Positions 1 through 10,204 of a DNA stretch of 64,000 nucleotides are shown here, one piece after another. Numbering within the stretch: position 1 is the first letter of the stretch; each line of letters starts with the position of its first letter. The notes beneath the pieces were generated by a model. It did no database searches, was not told the DNA's origin, and saw nothing but the letters and a program-made list of their open reading frames with translations. The translations under genes were made by a program, and so were the position numbers. This DNA is from Doryteuthis pealeii (lineage: Eukaryota; Mollusca; Cephalopoda; Myopsida; Loliginidae): the NCBI GenBank assembly GCA_023376005.1, contig CM042156.1, forward strand, positions 47,745,092 to 47,809,091, given 5' to 3'.

Positions 1-1309
1 CAAAAACCTTCATGTCATAATCAGGAGCCTTCACAGAACTTCAAACCGAACCCTTTATTCAATCCAAATAATATGAAGTGTAAACCTAGTGCTTTCATTT
101 TGGTGTTTAAGTTCTTGTCCAATGTTTCCAATGTTTAAGGTCATCTGTCTTAATTGCCAAAAAACTGAGTGAATATTTCATTTTTGCTATTCTTACAAGG
201 AATGAGTAAATATGAATATCGGTGAATTATAAATTGATTATTTTTCATCAATTCTTTCTAAGCATATCACAGAAATTTTTCCAAGCTGTGGCCATGTCAG
301 TACTACTGTATGTTTACATCACTTGGACTCTAATGAAATGATTTAAGAAAAGGCTAGGTTGTAACTACACAAAGATGCTGGTGAGCAGTTTTCAACAAAT
401 CCTGGAAGCAGCATCCCACAAAACAGCAACTGTATTGCCACTTACAAATCCTACAAACAAGACATGATGGGGAAGCTGGTGTTGTATATTGTACAAACGG
501 AAAGAGGAATTTCCGGTTAAATTAAACAAAGCAAAGAAAAGACGACAAAATGACAAAGGAATTTTTTTCCGGGTAAAGCGAACAAAAGAAGGATGGGTAA
601 CAATAAGTTCGGAAATAGATTTGCCCGTTATCAGATCAAAAGATAAAGATGCATAGGCAGTCGTTAATACAAAAGCCAGAGAGTCGAGCTGACAAGGGGT
701 TAGTCGAGAGCGGTCAGACAGGAGACAGCAGACGGAGAAACAAGTGAGTGACCGCACTCACGGTCACAGCCGATGGGCTGTGAGCCGTCACGTGGCCACC
801 TTCCACCTCACCAACGCTAGTCATCCCAGCAGCAGTAGTAGTCATTGTCTCCGCTGCCCACCACGTACAGCCAAGAAGAGAAATAAAGTCAACTCCTATA
901 CGCATGTGTTGTAGATTTCATTAAGTGACCACTACATATATCGTCTAGGGTTAGTGACGATACCCGCAATATACCCACAACGTATACAGATACACGAAGT
1001 AGGGCCGCGAATTTGATGCCAGTATGTAACACTGGGACAAATTCATAAGTGACATTCTCCTATGGACTCCTACACATAGACACACTAGTATTGGCTAACC
1101 AGCAAAAACTTGCATGCATCAGCTCTGTGCAGACACTAGATGCCATGTAGAAGACCTGCCAAGAGTGATTGACAATAGGGACAGATGATGAGAGAGAGTC
1201 AAAGGAATCCATGTTATCAGCATGACTTGATGAATATGAATCCTTTAGTTAACAGGAAACATTTATAGCTTTTATATTAATCTTCAAGGAACTGTGTTGT
1301 CTATCACAT
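1..1309. other. Left-edge repeat DNA, probable LTR-type 3' region
   Basis: No gene recognised. Positions about 700-940 are less AT-rich than the surroundings and include a CACGTGGC-like box and an AATAAAG polyadenylation-type signal at 881, followed by ACCACTACA. This resembles the end of a retroelement LTR, but I could not find a matching start or target duplication. Open frames on the minus strand at 392-757 and 714-905 show no recognisable domain. The rest is AT-rich without visible features. Confidence 0.3.
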
Positions 1310-1775
1310 TGTAAGATTCAAAGTGATAATACTTGAAGATAAAACTCCAACAAAGGTTGATAGACAAAACATTTAATAGGTATACAGCACAAGAATCAAC
1401 AGGGTACATAATACATAGATACATATACAAGAGTAGAGATTATGACACATTCATGAATGGTAAAATACAAGATATTTAGGTATCAAAGAGATACCTAAAT
1501 GTACATAAAAACGTAGTTACGGATACATGACTAAAGGATAGTCATATATCGTATAAGAGACTTACTAGCAGTGAGTGGCCAGTGTTAAGGGCCGAAGCCC
1601 CAACGAGAAGGGAGCAGACCTAAGTCTAACCCATAGTGTCTCGTAGGTCGAGCAACAGGAAAAAGAGCGAGAAGAAGTTCAAATTAGCCGCTTAAATAGA
1701 CCAGGTCCCTAGCAGGAACCAGCGAAACCAAACGGGCTGACAACTCCCCAAGCAAATATGAAAATAACTCCCACA
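1310..1775 (-). mobile_element. Solo LTR, family S (copy 1), TSD ACAT
   Basis: A 466-bp unit bounded by TGTAAGATTC and ACTCCCACA, flanked by an exact 4-bp duplication ACAT (1306-1309 and 1776-1779). Read on the minus strand it starts TGTGGGAG and ends CTTACA, with a TATTTAAG box (1691-1698) where an LTR promoter is expected. No internal retrotransposon sequence is attached, so it is a solo LTR. A second family member lies at 24582-25073. Confidence 0.85.
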
Positions 1776-1933
1776 ACATTATTAAAAGTAAATGCACAGC
1801 AAATAGTTAGAGAAACATCTGCCTCATTTTTCCCACTTCTATTAGTTTTAATTTACTTTGCATAAAAATTCAAATGGCATTCAAATGCTTATTGGGGTGA
1901 AAAATAGAATTGGCACCCCTAATTCAAAAACCA

Positions 1934-1960
1934 GATGATGATGATGATGATGATGATGAA
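1934..1960 (+). repeat. (GAT)n microsatellite
   Basis: Nine GAT units in copy A; matching tracts at 39896-39912 (ATC, inverted) and near 40032-40060 mark the arms of the inverted repeat. Confidence 0.95.
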
Positions 1961-2314
1961 TTTATCTTACGCAAAATTTCAGCATTTGCAAAAAACTATT
2001 CTTAAAGATTTAATATTTAGAATAGATTTTTTTCACTTTGTTTTCTAAAAAGATTTCTATTGCTTCATTGATTCAACCTTTTCAATGCTTTAAAGTACAA
2101 AACAAAAGAAAATAGAGACAAAAATAAATCTAAATTTGCTTAATGTAGCCTTGTAATTTTTAATATATTCCTCAATGTTTTCTTTTTCAGAAAGATACAT
2201 TTTTAAGGCAGCTTATTAATTGTTTTTTTTTTTTGGGTGGTGGTATGTATACTGATTAATTTCAAGTCTCTACCTATTTGTAAGGTATGAATTTTGTATT
2301 TAAAACAATGTGTA

Positions 2315-2440
2315 CAGTAAATTCATCTTCTGGTAAATTTATCGCAGGTAAATTATTCTTGTCTAAATTCAGAATTTAATAATTGCTTTTAAGAATTTAA
2401 TAAAAAAAGACTTAAGGGTTAGGATTAGAGAAACTATATT
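2315..2440 (+). repeat. Dispersed AT-rich repeat, member 1
   Basis: GTAAATTTATCGCAGGTAAA...TTCAGAATTTAATAATTGC...GGGTTAGG is repeated in direct orientation at about 12785-12905 (with ATTGCAGGTAAATTATT...AGAATTTTGTC...GGGTTAGG). Other copies occur in A' and A'' at the equivalent places. The family is not recognised. Confidence 0.6.
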
Positions 2441-2701
2441 ATAAAATAAAAGCAATCAGATACAAAGAATTTACTGGAGGATGAATTAGCCATATGATGA
2501 ATTTACCAAGAAACAAACAATGTCTACAAGAGGAGCTTTTTTCTTTTTTTCTTTTTTTTTCTTTAAATCTTTCTGTTTTGGGAATTTTTTATACCCATAT
2601 TTTGAGGTTATCAATACATTGTTCTACCATGAAATCCAGCCATAACCCATTTGTCCAATTGTATTATAACAGTATGTACTTGAGATTGCATTTATTTCCA
2701 G

Positions 2702-2862
2702 AAATACAAAGATTTGATTGAAACCGAAGGTTTTGAGCAAAAAGGATCTTACAGTAATGTTGATGTTGATGCAGTTGATCCAGAAATGTTTCCTAACCTG
2801 ATGAAAGCAAATTGGACAACTGTTACTTTAAAAAAAGGTGACTGTTTATATATTCCACATAA
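2702..2862 (+). CDS. JmjC/cupin-type oxygenase with EF-hand, internal exon (copy A)
   Basis: This is the first visible exon of a plus-strand gene whose 5' part lies upstream of the window. It follows a pyrimidine-rich acceptor ending TTTCCAG and ends at the donor AA|GTAAGT. It encodes 53 codons plus two bases in one open frame, starting KYKDLIETEGF and ending GDCLYIPHK across the junction. The stretch VDVDAVDPEMFPNL...KKGDCLYIP is the strand pattern seen just before the distal iron-binding histidine in JmjC hydroxylases of the JMJD5/JMJD7 type (family knowledge: Fe(II)/2-oxoglutarate oxygenases). The proximal HxD/E iron ligands should lie in an upstream exon not seen here. The donor phase joins exactly to the exon at 3868. 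I am confident of the exon and of the fold class; the substrate is unknown. Confidence 0.85.
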
Positions 2863-3270
2863 GTAAGTAATGTTTTTCTTTTTATATATAGTAATTGAGT
2901 TTTCTTAAGTCAGCTACTTTTATTGCTACTAGCAAAAAAAACGTACCCTTTGGGCACAAGTATTCAAATTTTAATATAATTAGATATTATATTGAATTCG
3001 ACTAATGAAATTGAATAAGAACATAAAAAAGATTACATTTCTTTTTACTTTATTCTAATTGATTTCAATGTAAAATTCTACATAGGATTGTTTTTAATAT
3101 GTTTGTGAATAAAAGAATGGTATTAGAAATCAATAACACCAAGTAGTTATTTATGAAAAACAATTTTATTAAAACGGGTATGCAAATTTTCCACACAATA
3201 TACTATGTAAACATTTATTTCGTAATGATATATAACACTATATAATAAGATATTACATTATAAATTTATC

Positions 3271-3465
3271 GGTTATTTCCTATAAGTCTAACATAAACAA
3301 AGGGAACCAATCTTGACTGATAAATTATTTATATATTTATTGATCTACTAGGAAAAAAAGCAAACAGGGTTAGGGTTTAGGGTTAGTTCAATGGGAAAAT
3401 AAATAAATAATTTATCATTCAAGAGTGGTTCCCCTTTGTTTATGTTAGACTTATAGGAAATAACC
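3271..3465. mobile_element. Palindromic MITE with telomere-like loop
   Basis: GGTTATTTCCTATAAGTC at the left is mirrored by GACTTATAGGAAATAACC at the right, and complementarity continues inward through ACATAAACAAAGGG and the AT-rich arms (about 60 bp per arm). The loop at 3367-3386 reads GGGTTAGGGTTTAGGGTTAG, three TTAGGG-type units. Equivalent copies lie at about 38179-38360 and 41608-41798. No target duplication is certain because the palindrome runs to the ends. Confidence 0.75.
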
Positions 3466-3867
3466 AATTTATTTTTATACAACTCCTGTTGAGCAGTCAG
3501 TCTAGTATATAATGCTGGCCTATGTTAATTTTTTTTTCCAAGGTCAAAGGTTAACCAAATGATATATGTCATTTTATGCTGAATTTGATCTAATTAGAAA
3601 AAAATGTATCTGATTTTTTTATTCAATATAAGACACTGCCTTAATATCAGCTATTATATATTCGACCTTGAAAACATCGCAGGCCAGTATTATAGAATAA
3701 AAGACTTTATTTATACTAAAGATAATTTGCATAATTCTTTGTCTTTTGAGGCATCTAAAAATTCTAAATTCTAAATTTCCAAGATAAATTTTCACACCTA
3801 ATTCTTTTAAGAAAAGTTCAAATCTAACAGCAAACTAAACTGAGTTTAATGTTGTTTTATTGTACAG

Positions 3868-4029
3868 GTGGTATCATCAGTTTCGTTCAAGTGATGAAAG
3901 AAATCTTGGTATCAATTTTTGGTTCAGTCATCTTTGGTGGTTTAATGATTCAGATTGTACAACGGAAGACAGAGACAGAATCCTCACATTAAAAGAATTA
4001 CAAGTGAAACCAAATAGTGAACATGACAG
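3868..4029 (+). CDS. JmjC/cupin-type oxygenase with EF-hand, exon carrying distal His (copy A)
   Basis: The acceptor TTGTACAG and donor CAG|GTAACA bound a 162-nt exon that continues the frame of the exon at 2702 through a split lysine codon. The joined protein reads YIPHK then WYHQFRSSDERNLGINFWFS. The His of WYHQ sits where JmjC enzymes carry the third iron ligand, and the N-x-GINFWF strand that follows is typical of the same barrel. After the barrel the exon moves into a charged linker (TEDRDRILTLKELQVKPNSEHDR). The long intron before it (about 1 kb) holds a palindromic MITE, and the intron after it holds a SINE and three LTRs. The catalytic assignment is inference from fold motifs; the reading frame and splice sites are seen directly. 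Confidence 0.86.
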
Positions 4030-4180
4030 GTAACAAAACAATTCAAATCAGATTTCTCCATCTTTAGTTATTTCTCATATCAGATACAAGTTTTATAGCC
4101 ATTGCTCTCTTTTTTTTTTAATGACAAAAATTTAATAAATTCTAATAATAAATCACTTTGAATTAATGCAATCTAATTAG

Positions 4181-4425
4181 GGGCCGGGTTAGCTCAGTCG
4201 GTAGAGCGTTCGGCTAGAAACCACAAGGTTCCTAGTTCGATACCGGTCCCCGGCAACTCAGCGTATGAGTAGCACAGGGATCTGTGCGGTAAAGTAAGGA
4301 GCTGATGGTAGGTGTGGCGCTCCACCTCAGATGCTAAAACAATCTCCTTGGTCTAGCGCTATTGAAAAGGGGATAGACTCCCTTGCTGACTGGCTGATAC
4401 CGACTTTAGGCCACCCCGTTGACTT
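4181..4425 (+). mobile_element. tRNA-derived SINE (copy A)
   Basis: The head GGCCGGGTTAGCTCAGTCGG contains an RNA polymerase III A box (TAGCTCAGTCGG), followed 35 bp on by a B box (AGTTCGATACC) in tRNA-like spacing. The body (GTAAAGTAAGGAGCTGATGG...CTAGCGCTATTG) is not tRNA. The head lacks a clean acceptor stem and no CCA-less tRNA terminus follows, so it is a SINE. Copies sit at 37225-37475 (minus, A') and 42509-42760 (A''). Confidence 0.85.
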
Positions 4426-4508
4426 TACTTTTAAAAATTATTTCTCATATTTCATTTCTGCAACAGATTGCAATCACATTACCAGAATGTTACATACTCA
4501 TACACATA

Positions 4509-5066
4509 TGTTACATAATCTATGCAGTTGCATAAGGTTATTGTCAATCCCCTGTAATTCTGAGGGGATGACCTTTTTCATACCATGGCCGGGTCCTTCC
4601 ATGGAAAATTACAGAAGCCCGCCAAAATACATGAAGTCACATGGGACCTGTTCGGTCGCCAGTTTGCAGTTAGACGTCAGGCAGAGCAGTCGGCCATTTT
4701 AGGTCCTGCCTAAAACTGGAACTCACGCGCGCTATGTTAGTCAGATATTTAGTTACATGAAATGTATAGTTAAGGAAATAAAAGTTGTATAATTAATATG
4801 TTCTTGTGGTTGATGAATGTCTTGGTAACAAGACTAAGAAATGAATCCAGGAAGACCAACCAGCAAGAACATAGCAAAAGAAAGTCCAGACCTTAGCAGA
4901 TCCAAGACGCTAGACCAGAGACCAGACCAAGTCAAGATAGATGATAGAAATACCAAAGACGATCAGAAGCAAAGCTGGCCAGAAGAAAATACAACCAGAT
5001 ATAGAAGAAAGAAAGAGATATATAACATTATAATTATTTAGTGCCAGTGAAGAAGGCTATGCAACA
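4509..5066. mobile_element. Solo LTR 1, TSD CATA (copy A)
   Basis: Starts TGTTACATAATCTATG and ends GGCTATGCAACA, giving TGTT...AACA termini. An exact 4-bp duplication CATA flanks it (4505-4508, 5067-5070). Its inner text (AAAGTCCAGACCTTAGCAGA...CCAGACCAAGTCAAGATAG) is related to the LTR at 61366-61882, so both belong to one LTR superfamily. The open frame at 4841-5041 lies wholly inside the LTR. Counterparts: 36599-37145 and 42839-43400. Confidence 0.85.
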
Positions 5067-5073
5067 CATATAC

Positions 5074-5785
5074 TGTTACATATGCCTATCGTTCAACGCT
5101 ATACAGCGCTTTCCATCAGAGATACCAAAGAAAATGAAAGGTGCACATGCAAAAAAACTTGGCAAAGAAAAATAAAACACAGTATTATTTTAAAACACAA
5201 CATTTAATTCAAGGTTATAGTCTTTGGAAATCATAATACGAACGCCGACAGGCTAGAGTTTATAATGTCATTTTGGTGGAATTTCTTCTTCGAAATCAAT
5301 TTAGAAAGGTTCATAATGAAAGGACTTTGCACTTATCTTTGTTTTATGGGTGATTTGTTTTCCGTGATAATGATTATTCCGGTATTAGTTCTTTATCTGG
5401 CATTTTCAATTGTGATAACTTTCTTCTTGGGAGACATTCTTCGTCTTCCCTCCCCCACGAGATGTTCACTGACCGGCCCTCTGGTATATACTGTTGAAAC
5501 TGACAATGCTATCAGGGATCGCTCTCCCTTCCTCCAAATCGTGACGTCACCTGTCTCGGTACGTTTGCGTACGTGGGTAAGGCAACGAGTGTAGTATCAG
5601 TCGTTCGTTTCGTGTGCCTTCCTCTTCTTAGCTAGGCCGGCTACGGCCATGACTAAACAGTTTTTCTTCTTCCGGTGAGCTTTTAGGGTAAAATTCTGTG
5701 ACTCCCTCCCCTCTCCCGGCGTCACACAGTCTAACAAGAATATTCCAAAAGTTTTAAACCGTTTATCATTTGATGGAACGTAACA
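5074..5785. mobile_element. Solo LTR 2, TSD ATAC (copy A)
   Basis: Starts TGTTACATATGCC and ends GGAACGTAACA, flanked by exact ATAC at 5070-5073 and 5786-5789. It begins only 7 bp after LTR 1 ends, so its target site overlaps the target duplication of LTR 1. It contains a CpG-richer core (GTGACGTCACCTGTCTCGG, a perfect CRE-like TGACGTCA) that may be its promoter. Counterparts keep the same duplication: 35916-36592 (GTAT on the plus strand) and 43408-44100 (ATAC). Confidence 0.88.
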
Positions 5786-5792
5786 ATACCCA

Positions 5793-6474
5793 TGTTGGGT
5801 ATATACACAAGTGTTCTTTTACTGGAGAGAGGGGAGAGAGATAGACACAAGTAGGCAGAGAGATGCATTTTGCATTACTTACTTCTTTGGCTATTTGGTG
5901 ATCTCTAGTCATTTCTGTTGTGAGGTGTGGTTTCGTATTCTCTGTTGTAGTAGTATCAGTAATTCTTCGAGTGTAATCGTGGCTCAGGTCTTAGCTTCTC
6001 GTAGCTAATTTCATACCAGTCCTCTAAACAGTCTCTATATATCTCCTGCTGTAATACACATATGTAAATGAGATAACACGCCATTGGCTATCTCACTACA
6101 GTTTCTATTCTTTCTCTCCATGTTGAATTCTATTTCTAGATTCTTGTTGGCTGTTCGTCTTTGATGCATTCCTTCTTCTTGGTCAGTCTTTTTGCCAAGA
6201 CATTCATCAAGCAAGAACACCATATTATTTCTTTAAACTTCTTCTTCTTCTAACTAACACAACGCGTGTGTGCATTTGAGTCCAGCTAAGGCAGACCTCT
6301 TTTCTGCCTGATGTCCAAGCTGGAACTGACGGGTTATCTTGGTCCCACGTGACTTCACATATTTCACAGGCTTTCTGCAATATTCCATGGAAAGTCCCGC
6401 CCGTGATATGAAAAGGGGCCATCCCTTCAGAAATACAGGGGGTTGACAATAATCTATGCATAAATTATGTAACA
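5793..6474 (-). mobile_element. LTR-like unit 3, inverted relative to LTR 1 (copy A)
   Basis: Read on the minus strand it starts TGTTACATAATTTATGC and runs TATTGTCAACCCCCTG...CTTTCCATGGAATATTGCAG, clearly homologous to the first 300 bp of LTR 1 but diverged, and it ends TATATACCCAACA. No target duplication was found, so the outer boundary may have been altered. Together, LTR 1 and unit 3 create long inverted repeats that mimic a DNA transposon. Counterparts: 35228-35908 and 44109-44774. Confidence 0.68.
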
Positions 6475-6728
6475 AGAAAACCAATATTTTGACAAACAAT
6501 TTTAATTTATTGTCATAATTAGAGAATTCATAAATTCCATTTATGATGTGAAATAGACAATGACTTTATGAAAAGGGTTCTAGTTATTTTTTTTTTTTTT
6601 TTTCAACTATTGTAAAAACAAAAAAATTCTGTTTATAGGAAACAATTTTTCTTCAGCTGCTTAAAATCACTGCTTCATTTTAATTTTGAAACTTGGTTGT
6701 TTAACAATCTGTAAATTGTGTTTTTCAG

Positions 6729-6825
6729 GTCTAGACTACTTGCTAAGTGGTCAGGAAAAGAAAACGTTACCCGAAAAGAATTTCTCTCTGAGATTTCTCA
6801 GTTAGACAAAAAGACTCAGTACGAT
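6729..6825 (+). CDS. JmjC/EF-hand protein, linker/degenerate EF-hand exon (copy A)
   Basis: A 97-nt exon between TTTTTCAG and GAT|GTGAGT. It completes a split Arg codon from the previous exon and then encodes 32 residues beginning SRLLAKWSGKENVTRKEFLS. The spacing of hydrophobic residues (EFLSEISQL) looks like the exiting and entering helices of an EF-hand pair whose first loop is degenerate, paired with the clear calcium loop in the next exon. It ends in phase 0 so the frame enters the terminal exon without a shift. The reading frame is certain; the EF-hand pairing is inference. Confidence 0.83.
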
Positions 6826-6997
6826 GTGAGTAACTTTTCTCTTCATTTCTTCCTTCAATAACATTGCACACTTTTATTTGTATAACAATCATATTAAATA
6901 GTTTAAGGTATATAAAAATTAAAAATAGCAATAATATATAAGTAAATTTTATGATCTGTGTATAAAACTTGATAAAAGTATTTCAGATTACAAGGGT

Positions 6998-7708
6998 TAG
7001 CTGAAAAGTTCATAGGCTGACCAAGATATTCTTATGGAATGTTAAGAGTATTTACGGTTTTCGAAGGAGCTTATTTCTCCGTAGTTGTAGGCAAATTGTC
7101 GGACAAAGAAGGACCAAACACGAAAGTAAATGCAGACACTTGTATTGACAAAAATTACATAAAATTGTTGCAAATTTTAATGGTATTTGCTATGAGACTT
7201 ATCTGAGTTAGTAATTTTCTTGGAGTAATGGTGATAACAGGGTATTCTTTTTGTCGGTAGGAAATGTTGATAAGACGCTTTGTCTTGGTAGTTTCTCCTC
7301 CTTCAGTAAGTGTGCTATTGTACCTGCCTTTTAACGTATGCAGATACAATGCCAATACTGCTATGCGATAAGTAAGCCCTGTTTTTGGGCTAAGTGATGA
7401 ATCAAGTGTAGGGACCGCTATTTACGCGAATACCGTCATTGGGTGCTCCGTGATAAGTGAAGTTTTTGGTATTGGCGCCAACATACGATTATGGCAATTC
7501 GCCCCCTAGCAGCAGGGGGAGATAATTGGTTATGGAATTTCCAATAATGTAACCAAATGAGGTTTATTTTACCCCCCCCCCCCACATGCGCTCACACCTT
7601 GTGGTCCACACACTTCTTCCATAGTTATTGCAGTGTTCGGATCCCATTTGTAAAAAAATGTCATCAACAGTAGATATGATGTCATCGTATGAATTTTTCA
7701 GACCAAAA
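6998..7708. mobile_element. Mariner-type non-autonomous element, about 0.7 kb (copy A)
   Basis: Left end GCTGAAAAGTTCATAGGCTG and right end (reverse complement) TCTGAAAAATTCATACGATG form a mariner-like terminal inverted repeat. In A'' the right end is closer still (CTGAAAAGTTCATACGATGAC). The interior has no transposase domain that I can recognise; the minus-strand frame at 7155-7355 is unassigned. Counterparts: about 32675-33370 (A') and 46636-47353 (A''). Confidence 0.62.
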
Positions 7709-7829
7709 GTCTTTTAAAACTTATTTTAATCTTATATTAAATTTTAATCAAAATGTAGATTTATATTCATTGTTAAATTTATTCGAATGATACCAAAGTT
7801 TTGTTTTTTTCCATTTTTTCTTTTTAAAG

Positions 7830-8027
7830 CTTTTTAATGAAGTTGATGCAGATGGAGATGATATTCTTTCATGGTCAGAGTTATACTCATTTGATATAAA
7901 AAACTACATGCTCCAGACATTGGCTGGTACTTCAACCAATGAGCTGCCAACGTGTAGACACGCCCAAGATGAATCTGAGGACAATTTGGCAACAGGAAAA
8001 TATTCACAACCCAGGGATGAGTTGTGA
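7830..8027 (+). CDS. JmjC/EF-hand protein, terminal exon: EF-hand loop and RDEL tail (copy A)
   Basis: The acceptor TTTTTAAAG opens a 66-codon terminal exon ending in TGA. Residues NEVDADGDDILSWSELYSF contain a 12-residue EF-hand loop, D-A-D-G-D-D-I-L-S-W-S-E. The acidic positions 1, 3, 5 and 12 are kept, and Asp replaces the usual Gly at position 6. The protein ends SQPRDEL. RDEL is a recognised variant of the KDEL ER-retrieval signal, so the product is predicted to stay in the ER lumen if an upstream exon supplies a signal peptide (not visible). A JmjC barrel, a calcium loop and an ER-retrieval tail make a plausible calcium-responsive luminal hydroxylase. Human JMJD8 is a known luminal JmjC protein, but I do not recall an EF-hand in it. 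Confidence 0.88.
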   Translation, partial: LFNEVDADGDDILSWSELYSFDIKNYMLQTLAGTSTNELPTCRHAQDESEDNLATGKYSQPRDEL

Positions 8028-9146
8028 ATGAAGAAGGAAATAGCTATAATACTAAAAACATTCCATGTGTCTACACATTTCACTTCATGTTCATCATGGT
8101 TATATATGTTTGTGTTTTTGTCCATTTACACTTTGTTCCATTTTATGTATCACTTAAAGAATTTTGACATGCTAACAATTAAACTAACAATCTACATTCC
8201 ATGTAATCATATATTAGGGTGAGACAAAAGTTTTTCCATATTTTGGTAACTTATTTGTTTTATTCTTCAACTTAGAGCAAAGAACAGTTTAGCATTCAAT
8301 GGAGAGGCCATCATGTTGCAGAAGAGAGAGAGAGAGAGAGAGAGAGTGAGAGAGGGTGGGGGTTGTAAATGAACAAGCAGAACAATGTCTTTAGACATTG
8401 AGCTACTTGAGACGTTTCCATTTAACGACAAGTCAACTAGACAGAACAATGAAGCCAAATAAACGAAATAAATTCACATTGTGTGTACACATTCGCTTCT
8501 TCTTCTTCTTCTACTAATACATACATTAGTGTGTATTTGTATGTGCATGTATGTGGGTATATGTGTAGTAAAAAAAAAAGTCTGTGCAGTGGCCTATTGT
8601 CGGTATCAACCGAACAGCAAATCTATCATTCCCTTTTCATCTTCAACATGATTGCTGACTCTACAAAATTATAATTCTATTGCAAGGTGGATTAAAAATT
8701 ACATTATTCTTTAAGTGCATTGCGCTAATAAAAATCTTGTTGCATCATTTGAAGCCAACTATCTGACAATTTTTTTCATCCTACACTGATACTAGTTTTT
8801 GTCCCTCAACGTGAAGAACTCCTACCTCCTCTAGGTCGTTGAAGTCTCATGAGCATTGGAAGTGAGCCATGGATCAGAACAATAATCCTAGCGAAGTAAG
8901 TCTGAACTATATCCTAGATGTGGCATCAGTTTGATTCCCTCAACTTGCTGTAGTTTATTCCCGTAACACATATACAAAGATTGCAAAACTTTTTTTATTA
9001 GTTCTATATTTGACCTTTACTATGTTATGGATTTTTTTCATATCCTGTTCTTTTAAAATATACTGACATAAGAGTTACTATGGCAACATGCATTACATGG
9101 ATATGCACATTTAAATAGATCAGGTGTTTTTAGCACTACTAATACC
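8028..9146 (+). other. 3' flank of the JmjC gene
   Basis: Likely 3' UTR and downstream DNA after TGA at 8025-8027. Candidate AATAAA-type signals lie at about 8459 (CCAAATAAACGAAATAAATTC). It also has a CTTCTTCTT tract near 8495-8513. No further exon is visible; short frames here show no domain. Confidence 0.4.
8326..8358 (+). repeat. (GA)n microsatellite in the JmjC 3' flank
   Basis: An uninterrupted GA tract with one GTGAGAG interruption; counterparts near 32018-32046 (CT) and 47978-48012. Confidence 0.92.
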
Positions 9147-9150
9147 ATAG

Positions 9151-9494
9151 GGGTAATTCCATGTCAAATCATCCAGGCCATGTCACCCACCCCCTTCAAT
9201 TTTTCTGAAATGTTGTATTAAAGTTAGACAATCCCCAAAATTTGAGTTTCCAATTCCAAAAATTAGTGGAGTTATGTTGATTTTTTAGCTCTCCAAATTT
9301 GAGAGGGGTCACGAAAAATGGTGACTATTTGTAATCTATTTTTGTCTGTAAAATGAGTTCTAGAGCTTCCCTACACCTAAAAATCGGTTTATAAAAGCAT
9401 TTTTGCCAGGGGAATCCAAAAATGCTATCGAAAAAGTCTGAAAGGTGGGTGACAATTTTACTTTTTATCTGGATGATTTGACATGGAATTGCCC
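9151..9494. mobile_element. 344-bp MITE with ATAG duplication (copy A)
   Basis: The ends GGGTAATTCCATGTCAAATC and (reverse complement) GGGCAATTCCATGTCAAATC form a terminal inverted repeat of about 26 bp, continuing ATCCAG. ATAG flanks it exactly at 9147-9150 and 9495-9498. A 4-bp duplication narrows the possible DNA-transposon superfamilies; I do not assign one. Counterparts keep ends and duplication: 30888-31223 and 48818-49160. Confidence 0.86.
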
Positions 9495-10204
9495 ATAGAG
9501 ATCATTCATAATCTTTTTGCAGTGAAGTTTGGTCATTTAAGATTTCATAAAATTTTATTTGCTATTTAATTACAAATCAACTTTACTGACACTGCCTTCT
9601 GTTGTTTTCACTTTTGACTTGTTGTCACATGTTCTCAACAGTTTAAAATTGCAGACATGGAGCTGGATTAGAATTTTTTGGAATAATTGTTAGAAGAATA
9701 TAGATCAGAAGATTAAAGAAACTACACTACCAGAGGAAAATTCTTTTTGACTAAAAACTCATTCACAGAAATTGTGTCTAAAAAGTAATGAGACTGAGTT
9801 TTTTTTTTTAGGTTGGCAACCCTGATTAAAATTCAAGTGAATTATGTTAATTCATCATCACTCATTCTCATCATTAATCATGAATCAGATTTTATGCAAG
9901 TTTATCCATTTTTATCACATTTTCTTAAATTCATGAAATAACTGATTAATTAGAAGATCGACACTATCTCAGCTATTGAAAAATGCTATGCCCCATTTAA
10001 AAAAATCTGTGCTTAGAACTTGATATCCATAAGTCTGTATTAATTTGTTTAATCTTTCATCCGTATTGTCCTGAAATTTGACATAGAATTTGGTCTTATG
10101 TTCCATTATTGTTATACACTTGTAATAATCTAAATTACTCAGCTGAATGTGAAAGAAATCTTAGACCTGCAACATCCTGACTACCTTGAACTTGTAGTGA
10201 AAGG

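Noticed and set aside
392..905. Minus-strand open frames of 121 and 63 residues
   Set aside because: No recognisable domain, no splice support, and the region looks like an LTR with a polyadenylation signal on the plus strand.
3367..3386. A chromosome fusion scar marked by telomere repeats
   Set aside because: Only about three units, within the loop of a MITE present in all copies.
4181..4260. A tRNA gene with good A and B boxes
   Set aside because: The acceptor stem does not close, the tRNA-like head continues into a conserved non-tRNA body, and the unit is repetitive; it is a SINE.
4509..6474. One DNA transposon with 300-bp terminal inverted repeats
   Set aside because: Two exact 4-bp target duplications (CATA, ATAC) inside the unit show separate LTR insertions; the inverted ends come from two LTRs in opposite orientation.
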